From Bemisia tabaci (taxonomy: Eukaryota > Arthropoda > Insecta > Hemiptera > Aleyrodidae): a stretch of DNA of 64,000 bases. The stretch covers positions 80,101,912 to 80,165,911 of the forward strand of contig NC_092793.1 of the NCBI RefSeq assembly GCF_918797505.1. Direction: 5' to 3'. The notes under the pieces are model-generated. The model was given only the letters and a program-made list of their open reading frames with translations. It searched no databases and was not told where the DNA came from. Position 1 is the stretch's first letter. Every line of letters begins with the position of its first letter. The position numbers and the translations under genes were made by a program. Positions 1 through 11,522 of the stretch are shown here, piece by piece.

Positions 1-319
1 CTTGCAACATTCAAGAGGTTAGTAATATCCTTTTCTTTGCATCATTTGGATTTAAAAACCGATCAACCATATATATACTTCTAAAATTTGGCAAGTTTCT
101 TTCTCAAGTCTATCAACTTGCTAATGACGGCATCATTGCGATATTCTTTGCGTTAACAGTCCTTTGGCACGATTGTATCGACAAAGCGCGTATCAAATTC
201 CAAAACTTAATGTAGTGTGTGCTCTCTAAAGTAAAGTTTTTCCAAGCTGAGGGAGATGCATTAATCTGCCGGTATTTAAGTGCGAACCCCCAAATGATAT
301 AAGGACCCGTTTACTTAAA
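1..319. other. AT-rich DNA, no feature seen
   Basis: No open frame, RNA gene or repeat shared with the rest of the window was recognised here. Confidence 0.5.
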
Positions 320-600
320 TATAGACGGTGACACTGCTAGACCACATATCTCGTTTGCGTTGTTAAAAAATCTCGTCTTCATTTTATTTTTTTGAAAAAG
401 AATAAAGGAATATCATTCCTTGAAGTTTTCATTTGAGTTTCATTTTCGTTGAGTTTGAGTTTCTTTACACAGAGAAGAAAAATACCTAAAGCTTTCAAGA
501 ATCTAGGCGAGATGTTTCTCAGTCATAAAAAGAGAGTATGGCAGAAATACTTCAACGTAGCAGACCGAGATTCGTAGTTTAGTTATTTCATCGTCGATAT
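320..600 (-). mobile_element. Diverged copy of MITE family A
   Basis: The left end reads TAGACGGTGACACTG and the right end TCGTCGATA, the decayed terminal inverted repeats of the family seen intact at 6144-6398 and 22097-22351. Interior landmarks are kept in order: a TCATTCCTTGAAG block, an ACACAGAGA block and a TATGGCAGAA block near the right end. The copy is longer than 255 bp and has many changes, so it is old. It encodes nothing and would have been moved by a transposase made elsewhere. Confidence 0.7.
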
Positions 601-687
601 TCTCTATTTAACAGTGAGTTCGCAAGTTTAGGTAAAGTCATTTGTTTCGGTGCTTTGGCTATCTTTTGTTCTCAGCTTGGATGTACT

Positions 688-814
688 AATATAAATTATT
701 AATAAATAAATTATTAATAAATAATTTTAATAAATAAATTATTAATAAATAAATTATTAATAAATAAATTATTAATAAATAAATTATTAATAAATAAATT
801 ATTAATAAATAAAA
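688..814. repeat. 15-bp AT-only tandem repeat
   Basis: About eight units of ATTAATAAATAAATT run head to tail with one slightly shorter unit near 721-735. The array holds only A and T. Such arrays are prone to slippage and unwinding; no function is inferred. Confidence 0.9.
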
Positions 815-1084
815 TGCTCACATTTACAGTTTTCAAGATCGACTGTTGCCCAGTTAAGGTTGTATACCGTAATAACATTCAAATAATGTAATGCTTTTGG
901 TCAAGAAATTACTGGACGAACATTCTATAATTAGGTAAAATTTTTAGGATTTTGGAATTCTTCTATTGTGAAATTGTGTCGGACAGGGAGAGAAGTTGCT
1001 TCTTGTAGTAATTGGCCCAAAACGTCAGTACATCAGTAACGTCAGTAAATTCTGATATTCATTCCTGACTACCTACACAATCAT

Positions 1085-1560
1085 CCGCGTAAGAAATTGT
1101 CTCACTTTTGAGTTTCTCGCTCCGAAAAGTGTGGTGAAAAGTATAGGCAAAGGCATACAAATAATTTCACGCAAATAAATCATCCCAGCTTTAGAACTCC
1201 ACACAGGAAACAGCTGCAGTCATGTTTCGCAGGTTTTCGATTCGGAACAAACCATAACAAAGAAAATTTATCCAACATCTTAGATTACTGTTTTTCAGAT
1301 TTAGATCAATAAATATAAGTATCTTAAATGTTAGTCGAAAGGTCCAATCTGAGGAACTACGTTACATACTTTGCTAAGTCTACTCATTTTGAAGCAATAG
1401 ACTCAAAAATGAGCCAATTTTTTACGCAAATGGTGAAGTTAGGAGTGATAATTTAAACTTTCCCGATGCGCTCACCGTGATCCTCAAGTATGTTCCCCGT
1501 CAAGGGATCAACTCTGCTTGTCCTTCTGGCAAAAGTTCGCAACAGATGCATTGCACGCTC
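1085..1560. mobile_element. Decayed palindromic element of family H
   Basis: The left part (about 1080-1160) contains CGCGTAAGAAATTG and TTGAGTTTCTCGCT, matching the left arm of the large palindrome at 36105-36946. The right part (about 1385-1560) contains CCCGATGCGCTCACCGTGAT and AAAGTTCGCAACAG, matching its right arm. Spacing is shorter than at 36 kb, so the middle was lost or replaced. No coding potential. Confidence 0.55.
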
Positions 1561-1748
1561 AACAAGAAATGAGGGGCTTGGGAGACAGGTGTATAAGCGA
1601 AGTTTTTATTATTAGTTAAAAGTTTTGGATTTTACTCGGACCTTTAGAGTGATTTGAATACCTTAAAAATTTACAAGTGTTTGTCTCACACCGTCATGAG
1701 CGTCTTCTGGAAGTTTCAGCTCAGTTGAGCCAAATTGAGGTCAACAGT

Positions 1749-2020
1749 GGGCCGATTATTGAAATTGATAGACAAAGCTATAGACAAAGATGACAAAAGC
1801 GATATGGGAGGGAACCTATTGGTGGAAGTGGTGGTTACCTACGTGGACAAAGGCAGTAGGAATAGACTAACTAACGGCAACCCACGAGAAACCCGACAGT
1901 TAGTCTATCATATTTCTCCCTTAGTCTATAGAACCAACATTTCAACGATAGATCGCTCCTTACCCCCACCATGTCTTCTTTGTCTATAGCTTGTCATCCA
2001 CTTGCAATATCGTCCGCAGT
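1749..2020. mobile_element. Inverted-repeat element K, copy 1
   Basis: It starts GGGCCGATTATTGAAATTG followed by two GATAGACAAAG/ATAGACAAAG blocks; inverted TTTGTCTATAG blocks lie near the right end. Copy 2 at 54201-54467 has the same order and much cleaner ends. The right terminus here is eroded after about 2000. Short open frames across it are incidental. Confidence 0.75.
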
Positions 2021-3742
2021 TGGTAAAATGACGTACCGCACTATCCGCGTTCCCTTGAACGCAAAATGCACTATCCCTTCGCTGTTTTTCACGCGTCAAA
2101 AACTTCAAGCAAAATCGCTTGGTATTCTGATGGACCTTATCTTCAACTACCAAAAAACACGTGCGGCTCAATTTTGATCAAAGACATGCTTCTGAGCACA
2201 CGATTTTAATTTGTTTTCATTCTCCCTATTTCAACACGGAGAGACACGAAATGATCCAGATTTCTATTTCCCCTTCGAATTTCCTCCAGTTTTATCTACT
2301 GTGCTTTTAGTGAAGTCTAGTTGATTTCGTGATCTCACCTGTTGAAATACAAGCATAACGAGCTATGGCAATGAGGCGGCTGGGCTCTAATCTCTAGTCT
2401 CAAATTTCTAAAACTGCACTTATGCGCCTTGTCTTCCGAGCTCCTCAAAATTATACCGCACGTATATACAAAGCTGATAGCTTAAATAGAAACATTTTTG
2501 TCTTAATCGTCATCTTCATGGTTGCACTATAGGACACGTGGACATGCAACAATGTGGTACTCAGACTTTCTTTTTGCATGTTGCCTATTGCAATCTGTGC
2601 TCGTCTTAACGTAGGCTTTCATAGTTTAACCCCCCATGTCATGAATTAATTTTGGATCTCAGATTCTAGGGGACAATTATCTACTTTGTAGTTTTAATAA
2701 ATATGTCAGTACACCAAAATTTTTTTCTTCAACATTTTAAAGTTAAGGGGAAATCAATGTTTCAAAAGAAAAACTAATACAATTTTGCATAATAATGGCA
2801 AAGGGGAAATATTCAATTTTTAAAAAACCCGAAAAAATACGGTGTTTACGGAAGTTCCAGCCGCTATGCCATAAGAAGGTTATTAAATGACGACCAATTT
2901 ATTAATTATAGAAATATACAATTTCCGCCATGGGATGTTCCCCTGCTTTCAGTTAACAACCTTATCCAAGCTGAAGCACCGTCTGACCTTCTAAAAGCCC
3001 GGAAAAACCACGATAATTGTACACCGCACGCTTTACTTTTCTGTGGTTGAAAACACGAAAGACATAAAACTCGTTGAAAATCCGAATGTAAGCTTCCCTC
3101 CTGTGAGCACAAAGTGTGCGATGAGCTTCGGAGTAAGTATCCGCCGGATAAAAGTTTGCCCTCATCCGTAAAAAATGCGGTCTACGCCTGGGGACCGAAT
3201 ACAGAATTTAAAGTAATAAGATATTCGAACGAAAAATAAAAGTATTCTTGAGTGCGGAAAGTTTCTCATCGTTCCGCATTTTTTGTTTGCCTCAGGGAAT
3301 TTATCCGAATGATTTTTTTGAAACAAGGTGAATGCAAGTCTTCTTCTGTTTCTTCCTCCGGAAAAAAAAGTAAAGTATTGTATCGTCAGGTCTGGTTGTC
3401 TAGTTAGTGAGGAGAGATGCATTGCTTAAAACCCATACCTGAGTCGATTTCAGAGACTCCGCTCCCCTCTTTAAGAATTCCATAAGAGGAAGATTATATC
3501 CATTTTCTCTGTGCTGACTAATTAACTCACCCCATACACAATTAGTCGTAAGTCTATAATTTCGATTATTTTTATTTTGAGGTTTTTGCGGGGCTGGTTT
3601 TATTGACTCTAAGCTCTTGTGATGGGGAATGGAATGTAAACAAAAAAGATGGAAGAGTTCTTAGTAATTGCGCTTCTCTAAAAATTACACCAAGAACGTT
3701 TTTTTTGTTTCAACCGCAAATCTCCTCATAAAACATTGGTAT
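2021..3742. other. AT-rich DNA, nothing supported
   Basis: Only short frames under 90 codons without recognisable motifs. No repeat shared with the rest of the window was found. Confidence 0.45.
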
Positions 3743-3766
3743 CGAAAGGCATCGCTGTGCCTTTCG
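3743..3766. repeat. Short perfect hairpin
   Basis: CGAAAGGCA and TGCCTTTCG form a 9-bp stem around a 6-nt loop, directly at the left edge of a decayed family A copy. Confidence 0.6.
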
Positions 3767-4017
3767 TCGGTGGAAACTACCAACCGTGTTGCCCGGTTTA
3801 CACAATGATGCAACGTCTTTTATACTTTATTTTTTAAATGGGGAACTACTCAACGTCAATTCTTCAATGCATCCGCGAGTTTTCCTCTCTATGGAAAGAA
3901 AACTCTGTGAGAACTTCAAGGAATGATATTGATTTATTCTACTTCAAAAAATGAAATGAAAGTTGATATTTTATGCACTGCATACGAGGTAATGTAATCG
4001 GTATTTTCACCGTCAAT
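3764..4017 (+). mobile_element. Diverged copy of MITE family A
   Basis: Same orientation as the intact copy at 6144-6398. Recognisable parts are GTGGAAACTACCA at the left, CATACTTTATTTT-like and CTTCAAGGAATGATATTGAT blocks inside, and TTTCACCGTCAA at the right. Length is close to the usual 255 bp. The terminal TA is lost on the left. Confidence 0.7.
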
Positions 4018-4317
4018 TTTCGTTTTATCCCGATAATGCTGAAATTCTTGATAAATGATAACAGCGTGGAGGAAAATCCCTCTCCTTCTCGAATTCAAAG
4101 GTATCAGAATTTGCAATCTTCATCGCAACTCTCCTTTCCTTCAAACGCTTATAGACAATAAAGCAAGACATCTACTGATTCAAGTTTTGCATAAGACTCA
4201 ATTTCTGGTTAGGAGGCAGCTCTCTCATCTACCACCACTCTGACGATACTGATGAAGTGTAGTACAAAATTGAAGATGATAATCAGACGCGCTCTATTCT
4301 TTTGGAGGCCTTAGTTT

Positions 4318-4441
4318 TTGTTTGGAAGAGAGTGAGGTAGACCAAGTAGATGAATAGAATTCCATTTTAAAATACAATTTAAAAAATGTAAAAATGTAAT
4401 TCTATGTATCTACTTGGTCTACCTCACTCTCTTCCAAACAA
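4318..4441. mobile_element. Small palindromic element
   Basis: Arms of roughly 38 bp beginning TTGTTTGGAAGAGAGTGAGG and ending with its reverse complement enclose about 45 bp of AT-rich spacer. The arms are nearly identical, which suggests a recent fold-back MITE. No other copy was seen in this window, so mobility is inferred only from structure. Confidence 0.6.
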
Positions 4442-6141
4442 GTTATAATAGATGCAATATGCGAACCTTTAAAACCTTAGTTCTTACTTACGTGTATAAT
4501 TACATCGGAAAAACATTATTCGGGTGTATTATATCCGCATGGTCCCAAATCCAAGTGCACAGTAACGAATTTGAGTGATCGTATTCAATTTCAATTACAA
4601 TGCGAATTGTATAATCGTAGTATATCACCCCCTCTTTATAGATTGTACAAATAAATATGCTCATAAAGCTAAACATAACGCAACAATACAAACAATTATA
4701 CCGAAACATAACGACAGTAGATTGCTCATCCTGATGAATAAGTATTTTTACGCCTTATTTTTTGGTTCGCATGCATGTTTTCAAAACATGATACCTTGCA
4801 ATTAGACCATCTCAATCCTCAAGTGCTCGAGAATGATGTGTTTAGGCACCTAATCAGCGTCTGAAGGTCGTGCATGACTGAAGAAGTCGTGCAGTTTATT
4901 AAGATCCTATTTTACAATGAGTAATGAAATCTCATCATTATAATTAATCGGTTATTTTCGGGGGAAACTAACCTGATGAATTATAACAGATTATATTCCT
5001 TGGAATAAGAAAAATCTTAGATCCCCCTGTGCGCCTTTTTATCTGCGCCGCACGGTATACCTGGGTAATTCAGCTTCCTTGCCTTTTCCAAATGGTAATT
5101 TATTAACACATAAATTTGAAATGCATATCAATTACTTTTTTATGAGGATGCCACCGCATGAGCGGAGGGGTGGAAGCAACATGCAATCACAATCGCAACT
5201 TGCCAAGTCTCTCCGATTAATGTACTTTATTTCGAGCCAATCTAATGCGTGAGCAAGTGCTCAGAGTAAGTACTCTGATAGATTGAATAAGAAAATAAAA
5301 TGCTGGATCCAGTTTTTGCTGAATTTTGCTGTGAATAAATTTAGTGACATTCTGCAGCTAAGATTGAAATTTTTGATGAAAAGAAGAAGAAAATAAAAGG
5401 TAATGATGAATGAAAGTAAAAGGACCAATGAGCAATACTTCTTGCGCGACTTTTACAGTATCAGTTCGGATTAGAGCAGATGTTAAGCGCTCTGTGAACG
5501 CGTCAGAAGTTGATAAAGGTCATATTTGTTCTTTATTCCTTATGATGATGATAAGCATGGTTTTCAGCCAACATTTTACATAAACATAATAAATTAGTTC
5601 GATAAACCAATTTTAATTTGATTTCTATTTTTCATTAAAAATTGTCAAAATTAACAGAAAGAACATGAATATGTTCCCGAAATTATTCGGCGATTTTGAG
5701 ATGTTTATTGCCAAATTCATGGTAAATTGTGTCAATTTGACACAATTTAGAGCCGTCAGCAGTCAGAATCGTCGAGTATTATGAAAACGCAACCCAATCA
5801 TGAAGTCGAGTCGAAAAATAAATTTCACTTTACGGCTCGTATCGATGTACTAAAATCTGTTGAAGTTCGGCAAGCTGTGCATCTGAATTTAATTTAAAGC
5901 CTTAAGGTCGAATTTGTCTGTAGACGTGCATTATTGCGAAAGAGAAACGTGCGCTGATCGATTTCATGAATTTTAGTCGAGGCTTGTAAATATCGTGTCA
6001 TTTTCATTATGCTTTCTTTTGTGGGTTCATTAAACCTTTCTTAACCACAATGTAAACCCTGCGAGGCCTTTTTAAAAATAATTTGAGCATAAATACGACA
6101 CCGACGGTTTCCTTCTGTCGATGTGACTTAAGTCTGAAATA
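4442..6141. other. AT-rich DNA with one short palindrome
   Basis: No gene or shared repeat recognised. The only notable structure is a 27-nt palindrome at 5723-5749, listed separately. Confidence 0.45.
5723..5749. repeat. 27-nt palindrome
   Basis: Arms TAAATTGTGTCAA and TTGACACAATTTA are perfect around a single T. It could be a dimeric protein-binding site or chance in AT-rich DNA; nothing nearby decides. Confidence 0.6.
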
Positions 6142-6143
6142 TA

Positions 6144-6398
6144 TCGACGGTGAAACTACCAAACCACGTATCTCGGTTTGCGACGTCGCAGACTTCCTGT
6201 CATACTTTATTTTTTAAATGAAAAACTACTTAACATCTAGTCTTGAAAATTTCTGTGATTTTTCCTCTTTGTGCGGAGAAAATTCCGTGAAAATTTCAAG
6301 GAATGATATTGATTTGGTCTACTTCAAAAAAATAAAATGTGAGCGTAGATTTTTAAACACCGCAAACGAGATACGTGGTTTGGTAGTTTCACCGTCTA
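6144..6398 (+). mobile_element. MITE family A, intact 255-bp copy
   Basis: The element runs from TCGACGGTGAAACTACC to GGTAGTTTCACCGTCTA, with terminal inverted repeats of about 40 bp extending to GTTTGCG. It is flanked by TA on both sides (6142-6143, 6399-6400), the duplication typical of Tc1/mariner transposases. The interior has no coding frame. Other intact copies at 22097-22351 and, with altered ends, 15907-16161, 31348-31600, 45792-46029 and 58493-58747 define the family. Confidence 0.9.
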
Positions 6399-6434
6399 TA
6401 TAGAAGAGTTGGCGATATGTGGAGCTTAAAACTG

Positions 6435-6945
6435 AGGAGCCACTGTATGCTCTACCGTGATAGCAAGAAGAGCCGTATTGCTCAAATTTTCGAGGGCGAG
6501 TTTCTTTAAAAATTTGTCTTATCTATTTTAGTCAATCTCTTTTAGATGAAATCACTGGGACAGCTAAACAGATAAGTTCGTTATTTTACGAAAACGAGCC
6601 CCTAGAGAAAGACATTAGTGCGTAAAAATTGACGTTGTTTCAGAAAAAGCAGCCTTAAGGAGTATTACTCTGCCAAAGAGCCAATGAGAACTGTACTCGT
6701 AGTCAAATGACGCCCTCTACTGCTGATTTCTGACCTTAAAATGGATGTAATTCTATCAAACGGAACTATGTGCATTGGGACATGAGCCCTGAGACCCATA
6801 AGAATATGTGCCTGACAGGGCTCGCGTCATAATGCACATAGTTCCGTTTGATAGAAATACGTCCAAATGTGTTTGTTGGGTGCCGAAATCACTATCATGA
6901 GTGCATACAGAATATGGCACTTACGGCTGTGTTGCCTGACCGTCC
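6435..6945 (-). mobile_element. Element L, interrupted by a C MITE
   Basis: Sequence on both sides of 6742-6865 is collinear with 56340-56690 and, in the other orientation, 55281-55600. Landmarks are GTGATAGC...GAGCCGTA at the low-coordinate end and GGCACTTACGGCTGTGTTGCC at the high end. L has no recognisable coding frame; its class is unknown. The comparison gives an empty-site allele for the C insertion. Confidence 0.75.
6742..6865. mobile_element. MITE family C, nested in L
   Basis: Almost perfect inverted halves TGGATGTAATTCTATCAAAC ... its complement surround a short centre with AGCCCTGAGACCC. The uninterrupted L copy near 56615 reads CCTGAAAATGTGTTTG where this copy reads CCTTAAAA[element]AATGTGTTTG, so the insertion duplicated AA (6740-6741 and 6866-6867). 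The two-base duplication is unusual for common MITE groups other than TA users. No coding content. Confidence 0.88.
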
Positions 6946-7074
6946 TAACACTAACCCAACATGAATATTCAAAAAGCTCGTTTTATGAAGTGGAAAATAA
7001 CATTCGTCGATGTTTAATCACTCGGAATAATTTTATGAGCTCTCCGGTTGGCATTTAACAATCTTAAAAAAATA

Positions 7075-7330
7075 TAGTCTCCCATGCCAATTTTGAATGA
7101 AATTGAACAAATAGATTTTAAAACATGGCAGCCCACAAAACTAGAGGACGCCCGTCAACAGACACACATTTTTCAAATTTTTTTTTTTTTTTTAATCCAG
7201 GTACCTTAAAACGCTTAGACATAATGGAGTTTCAATTTCTTTTCCTTTTTTTCAATGGCAATACTTCCTCTACTCTCAAGGGGAGCGAAAAAGTAAAAAT
7301 GGAGGGCTTATCAATAAGGTTTTACGCTCG
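7075..7330 (+). repeat. Dispersed repeat S, copy 1
   Basis: Blocks TTGAATGAAATTGAACAAAT, ACACACATTTTT, GTACCTTAAAACG, a long T tract and AGGGGAGCGAAAAAGTAAAA occur in the same order at about 18060-18440. No terminal inverted repeats seen, so it may be a fragment of a larger dispersed element. A long frame starting at 7125 crosses it but is low-complexity Phe/Leu sequence. Confidence 0.65.
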
Positions 7331-7909
7331 GACACTAAAAGGTCCAATTTCTCAAAACTTGGTTACTGCACTTACGGCTCTCTTGGCCATAACGGGAGAG
7401 TTTCGCCGTATCGTTTACTGGAACGTAAGGGCCTCGCGGATTTGGCATCTCCGGGTCGCGTCTCCGGGGGAACCTATTTCGCGACCTTTATGTGCAAGTC
7501 TAAAAACGTGCACATACCTCCTTTTTTTATCGTCGAACATTTTTCTATCAATTTATTCGTGTGTGCTTGTGCACTCTACTTCAAACATGAGATGTGAGCT
7601 CTTCCGCCGGTGCCGCCGGTGCCCTCGCTCCACTCTCGTTTTAACGCCAGCCGAATCCACTCGCAGCGCATCGGGCTCCCGTAAGGGAGTAGACCTCCCC
7701 TTTCCCCATCCCCCCTTTTCCCTTGGTGTCTTTGAAACGCGGCAGGCAATTTCCCTAACTCTCTTCGCTGGAGAGACTTTTTGGTTACGGGAAGGGCTGG
7801 AGCGAGCCTCTTCTTTCTTGTTAGCTGAGTACTGAGTGTCAATACCTGGTCGCAACTGAAATTTTGGAAACTTACCGCTTCGTTTTCCTCTTTCGCACCC
7901 CCTATACAG
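7331..7909. other. Mixed GC-richer DNA, no gene supported
   Basis: Contains GCACTTACGGCTCTCTTGGC (about 7370), resembling one end of element L, so part of this may be L-related. Open frames on both strands overlap each other and show no recognisable domain. Confidence 0.4.
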
Positions 7910-8149
7910 CCGTGCTAAGGAAGAACGCCATATGAACATTTGAGAGTTGTCAAATGTCTCCGGATAAAACAAGTATTTTTGAGAAAAGTTATTCATATTT
8001 CTACTTGAAATTTTTCAGATATTTTATATATAGATGCGAACAAAATTGTCTGAAAATTTGACGAAAAATATTCCCAATTTTCCAGGAAAATTCTGGTTTT
8101 ATAGAATTAAAATATGAAAATGTATAGAGGCTCAAACGGCGTTTCTAAC
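7910..8149 (+). mobile_element. MITE family D, copy 1
   Basis: Left end GCCGTGCTAAGGAAGAACGC, right end CTCAAACGGCGTTTCTAAC. The AT-rich interior has AAAAATATTC-type blocks shared with copies at 15027, 37162, 56893, 57152 and 59612. The right terminus is damaged relative to the cleanest copy (57152-57405). Confidence 0.75.
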
Positions 8150-8660
8150 AAAAAGGATGAGGATAAACCAACGGATGTTGTTGGAGATAATTATTTAATG
8201 GGCTAACTGCCTTTAGCGTTTACAATCTAGTCATCATCAGCAGTGTAAAGTACAAATGGTAACGATGCAGCAGATCTCAATAAACAGGGTTAAGTTACCT
8301 TTTACTTGGCACACTAAAAAATATGCAATAAATAAATAAAAAATAAAATAAAATGAAACGAGCATCATCACCCATGAATAGCTGTTATCGGTAACAGCTT
8401 TGCATTCTTAACCTGATGCGATGCACGACCCTTCGCCTTCGTGCGTGGGTGTTTCAAAAGTTGCATAATCATCAGGGCGAGGAGGGGGATGCATCGACGA
8501 AACCACCGATACTAGCACTGATCGTATAACGCTATTAATACTTTACCGACACTTGGCTAATCTTCCTCGCTAATGTTCGTGCCACAGGCCTTATTCCGCC
8601 CCCTCCCCCTTGTACGTTGAGCGCGCGACACTACGAATTGCTAATGCTATCGATTCAATT
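8150..8660. other. No feature seen
   Basis: Short AT runs (8330-8355) and unremarkable sequence. Confidence 0.4.
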
Positions 8661-8843
8661 TTACCGCTCAGAATCATCGTATTTACTCAACGCCTTTATG
8701 CTCTGCAGCATCTTCTGCATGCAATCGAACCCCTCATATTTCCTCTTAATAATTCCAAACCCCCGCAAGAATGCCAAATCAGTGGGGAAATAAGGAATGA
8801 GATTGACATGAAAGAGGTCATATATGAGTCGTCCTTTAAACAA
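8661..8843 (-). pseudogene. Possible mariner-like transposase C-terminal fragment
   Basis: The minus-strand frame contains NLIPYFPTDLAFLRGFG followed by a basic KRKYEGFD segment and a helix-like run. This resembles the PYSPDLAPxDxxLFxxLK...GRRF region around the last catalytic Asp of mariner transposases, with the second Asp region disrupted. A stop follows directly. Only about 60 residues remain, without the other catalytic residues. Resemblance is from memory of the family and could be coincidence. Confidence 0.3.
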
Positions 8844-10971
8844 CTCCTTTCTCTCGGAAGCCCCGTTTGGTTGACATTATGATTAAGGGAGGTTTAAGCA
8901 GATCCTTTACGTAGCATCTTTGAAGGAACAATTTTTGCATCGCGAGTAAAATTCAGTAGTACTCGGTGAATGGATCCTCTCGAAGGATTACCATGATTCG
9001 CCACTCTAAAAAATACCAAAGTTTTATAGATTTTAAGGTAGGTTTTCATGTACCTTAAAGTTTGTCGATGTCAAATGAGTTTTCCTCCCTTACCTTGTAC
9101 TTTTTTGCAATGGCAAATCATTGTAATCCTTCTTCAGGATCAAAGACATAAAGACGGAGCGCTGGAAGGAAAAAATGAAGCCACCTCTTGATTGGCTGAA
9201 GGTTTAGCGGCAAAATCGGAACATGTTTGAAATTCGAATAAAGAGCGGCAACGGAATAAAATTGCGTAAACAAAGTATTTTAGGTTGATTTTTGCTCAAA
9301 TTCACTCACCCACATATATTTTTTTAACTTCAGTTATCGACCGATTAATCTCATTTGGGAGTAACGATCATCTAGCACTGTAACGGTCAGTTTGAACCGG
9401 CAGGACCACCATGAGCAATAGAAAAACTAACTTTGTCTGAGACCCTTGCTTGTTACATAAGCCAAAGTAGGTTTATTATAAAAAGTCACCCTCCCAACTT
9501 TATCAATTTGTTCCTTTTAAGCATCTAAAACGAATTTAGAGCGAGAAATGTGCAAAAATCAAGAGGACAAGTTCAAATCAAATTTCCGTTTTCCCCATGG
9601 CCCGTGCTTATTTACACACACTCACACAAGCACAGAGCATAAGGGTGGCTTCACTTCTCCCCCGTGTTAGTAGATACGAGAGCGTCCTATGTCATTAGTC
9701 AGGATACATTTTAGAGTTGCGCAACTGAATTTCACACGAGATTCGCAAAAATGGTTTCTTTTTATAATGCTATGTTAAGGATCTCCTGAAACCTCCTTTA
9801 ATTAAAATGAAAATCGTTTAAGGCTTCCTAAGGAAAGAAGCTGTCCAAGGAACGATTTTCAATACAGCCGCTACATAAAATTTAGATAGATAATAGTTTT
9901 GTGGTAGGTGGAAAGTTTGCAACGATGACACTTTACCTTTGTCTTGCCTACTAAGCGATGCCAAGGCTGCATAAAAACTTAAATTAAAAATCGATGGAAG
10001 TAGTATATAAAATGTATCAAGCTCCAAAGCATCAAATGGCTATAAGGGACCGGCATTGAGTTTTAACATATAATTTTGAGTTGTCAAGAAAAAGAATTCG
10101 AATAACAGAAATGTAAGAAAAAAATAAATGAATGAAGATGAAGGTGGGCAAATCCTCGGACGTCTGACGATAGCTCACGAACACGGATTAAGCCGCTAAT
10201 TAAGTGAAGCACAAACCCCGTCATTAACTGGATACGATTGAGGCAATAAAAGCTCAACTTTTTATCAGAGAAGCTAGCGGGGATTGAAAAATCGAGGCTA
10301 TTTATTAAGCAAATCGCCGGTGATATTGGAATGACAAGTCCCGTCTTTTCCAATTCATACAGCGGTGCCGCGTTCATGTTGGAAAATGTTCAACTTGAAA
10401 AATCATATCATGACATAGTCTTCTTGTAGTATGAAATGGAAGGTTCTCAGTAGTATCAATGTTTTTTCCTGAATCAATCAGAACTTCCTGCACTTAGGAC
10501 AAGGAATTTTCATTGAAATGTATTTTCAATTTGGCTATACTCTTACAATGCCTCTGAAACATCAACGGAATTTTCCACAGAAAATACTTTTTGCTTCGAT
10601 ATAGACATAAAAACGAATAAACAAGAAGTCAAATGTTCAAAATTCGCAGACGGTTTCAAGGTTTTACGTAGTTTTTTGGAAAAAAGAAGATAAAAATATT
10701 AGAACAAATTAGGAAACTTGAAATACTTATAGTCAGGCCGTTGTTGATTGAGTGCCTAATGAACTGGAACTTTCCCGCTGCTACACATTACCATAATCGT
10801 CAAATAAGATTAGCTTTCCTTTAGGCGGGTAGGCAATAAGTACCTCCGAAGTGTCAAAAAAGTTGCATCCTCGAAATTCAATCACAACATATTGGTGTCC
10901 ACGTACCCTTCCCACATAGTTAACAACTACAAAATCGACAATCGAATGGGGGTTTGATTATCGAAAATTTA
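8844..10971. other. AT-rich DNA, nothing supported
   Basis: No shared repeat, RNA gene or credible exon recognised across about 2.1 kb. Confidence 0.4.
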
Positions 10972-11067
10972 AAAGGAACCATCTCCATTTATGACATTGG
11001 CCCTGCCATGCATGTATTCTTATAGATATCAGGGCTCAGGCGTTCATCGAGTCATAGTTCTCCTTTT
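10972..11067. mobile_element. Decayed C-type MITE
   Basis: AAAGGAACCATCTCC at left and GTCATAGTTCTCCTTTT at right are imperfect inverted repeats around TATCAGGGCTC, the same plan as family C. TGGACG ends are lost. Confidence 0.5.
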
Positions 11068-11225
11068 TTAATTACTTTAATTATGAATCAAATGCGAACT
11101 TGTTACAGAGGCAAATATTGCTTATTCGTGTTTTCTGCACTTCATGTTTTTCACGTGCACCATCAACTCTAGTTACTATCTAATAAGCGCGGATAAGTTG
11201 TCCTTCTTTACAACTGGACTCATTA

Positions 11226-11350
11226 AAAATCCAAAGGAACTATGTCCATCGTGTCATGTGACATGAGCCCGTTTTATGCACATATTCTTATGTATCTCAG
11301 GGCTCATGTCAGAATGGACGTAGTTCCTTTTGTTTAAAATACGTTCAACG
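11226..11350. mobile_element. MITE family C, diverged copy
   Basis: Inverted AGGAACTATGTCCAT and ATGGACGTAGTTCCT flank ACATGAGCCC ... TCAGGGCTCATGT. The right end keeps AATACGTTCAA; the left terminus is eroded. Confidence 0.75.
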
Positions 11351-11441
11351 GAACTGTTCAAAAATTAATGTGAAGTATAAAAGACTCTATACAGATTTGT
11401 TTTCCGTGAACTTTTAAGCTTAAGGTGTGTGGGCTACCTTT

Positions 11442-11522
11442 TTGGACGTATTTATGCTAAAAAGAACTACCTGCATAAGGTTTGCATGCAAAATAGTTCC
11501 TTCTAGTACAAATGCGTCTATT
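11442..11522. mobile_element. Short C-related MITE
   Basis: TTGGACGTATTTATGCTAAA at left and TAGTACAAATGCGTCTATTT at right, with AGAACTA/TAGTTCC inside, form an 80-bp fold-back. A second short copy lies at 24538-24605, so this is a deletion subfamily lacking the AGCCCTG centre. Confidence 0.75.

Noticed and set aside
7125..7835. 236-codon open frame, the longest in the window
   Set aside because: It begins in dispersed repeat S, has poly-Phe and low-complexity stretches, has competing long frames on the other strand, and shows no domain.
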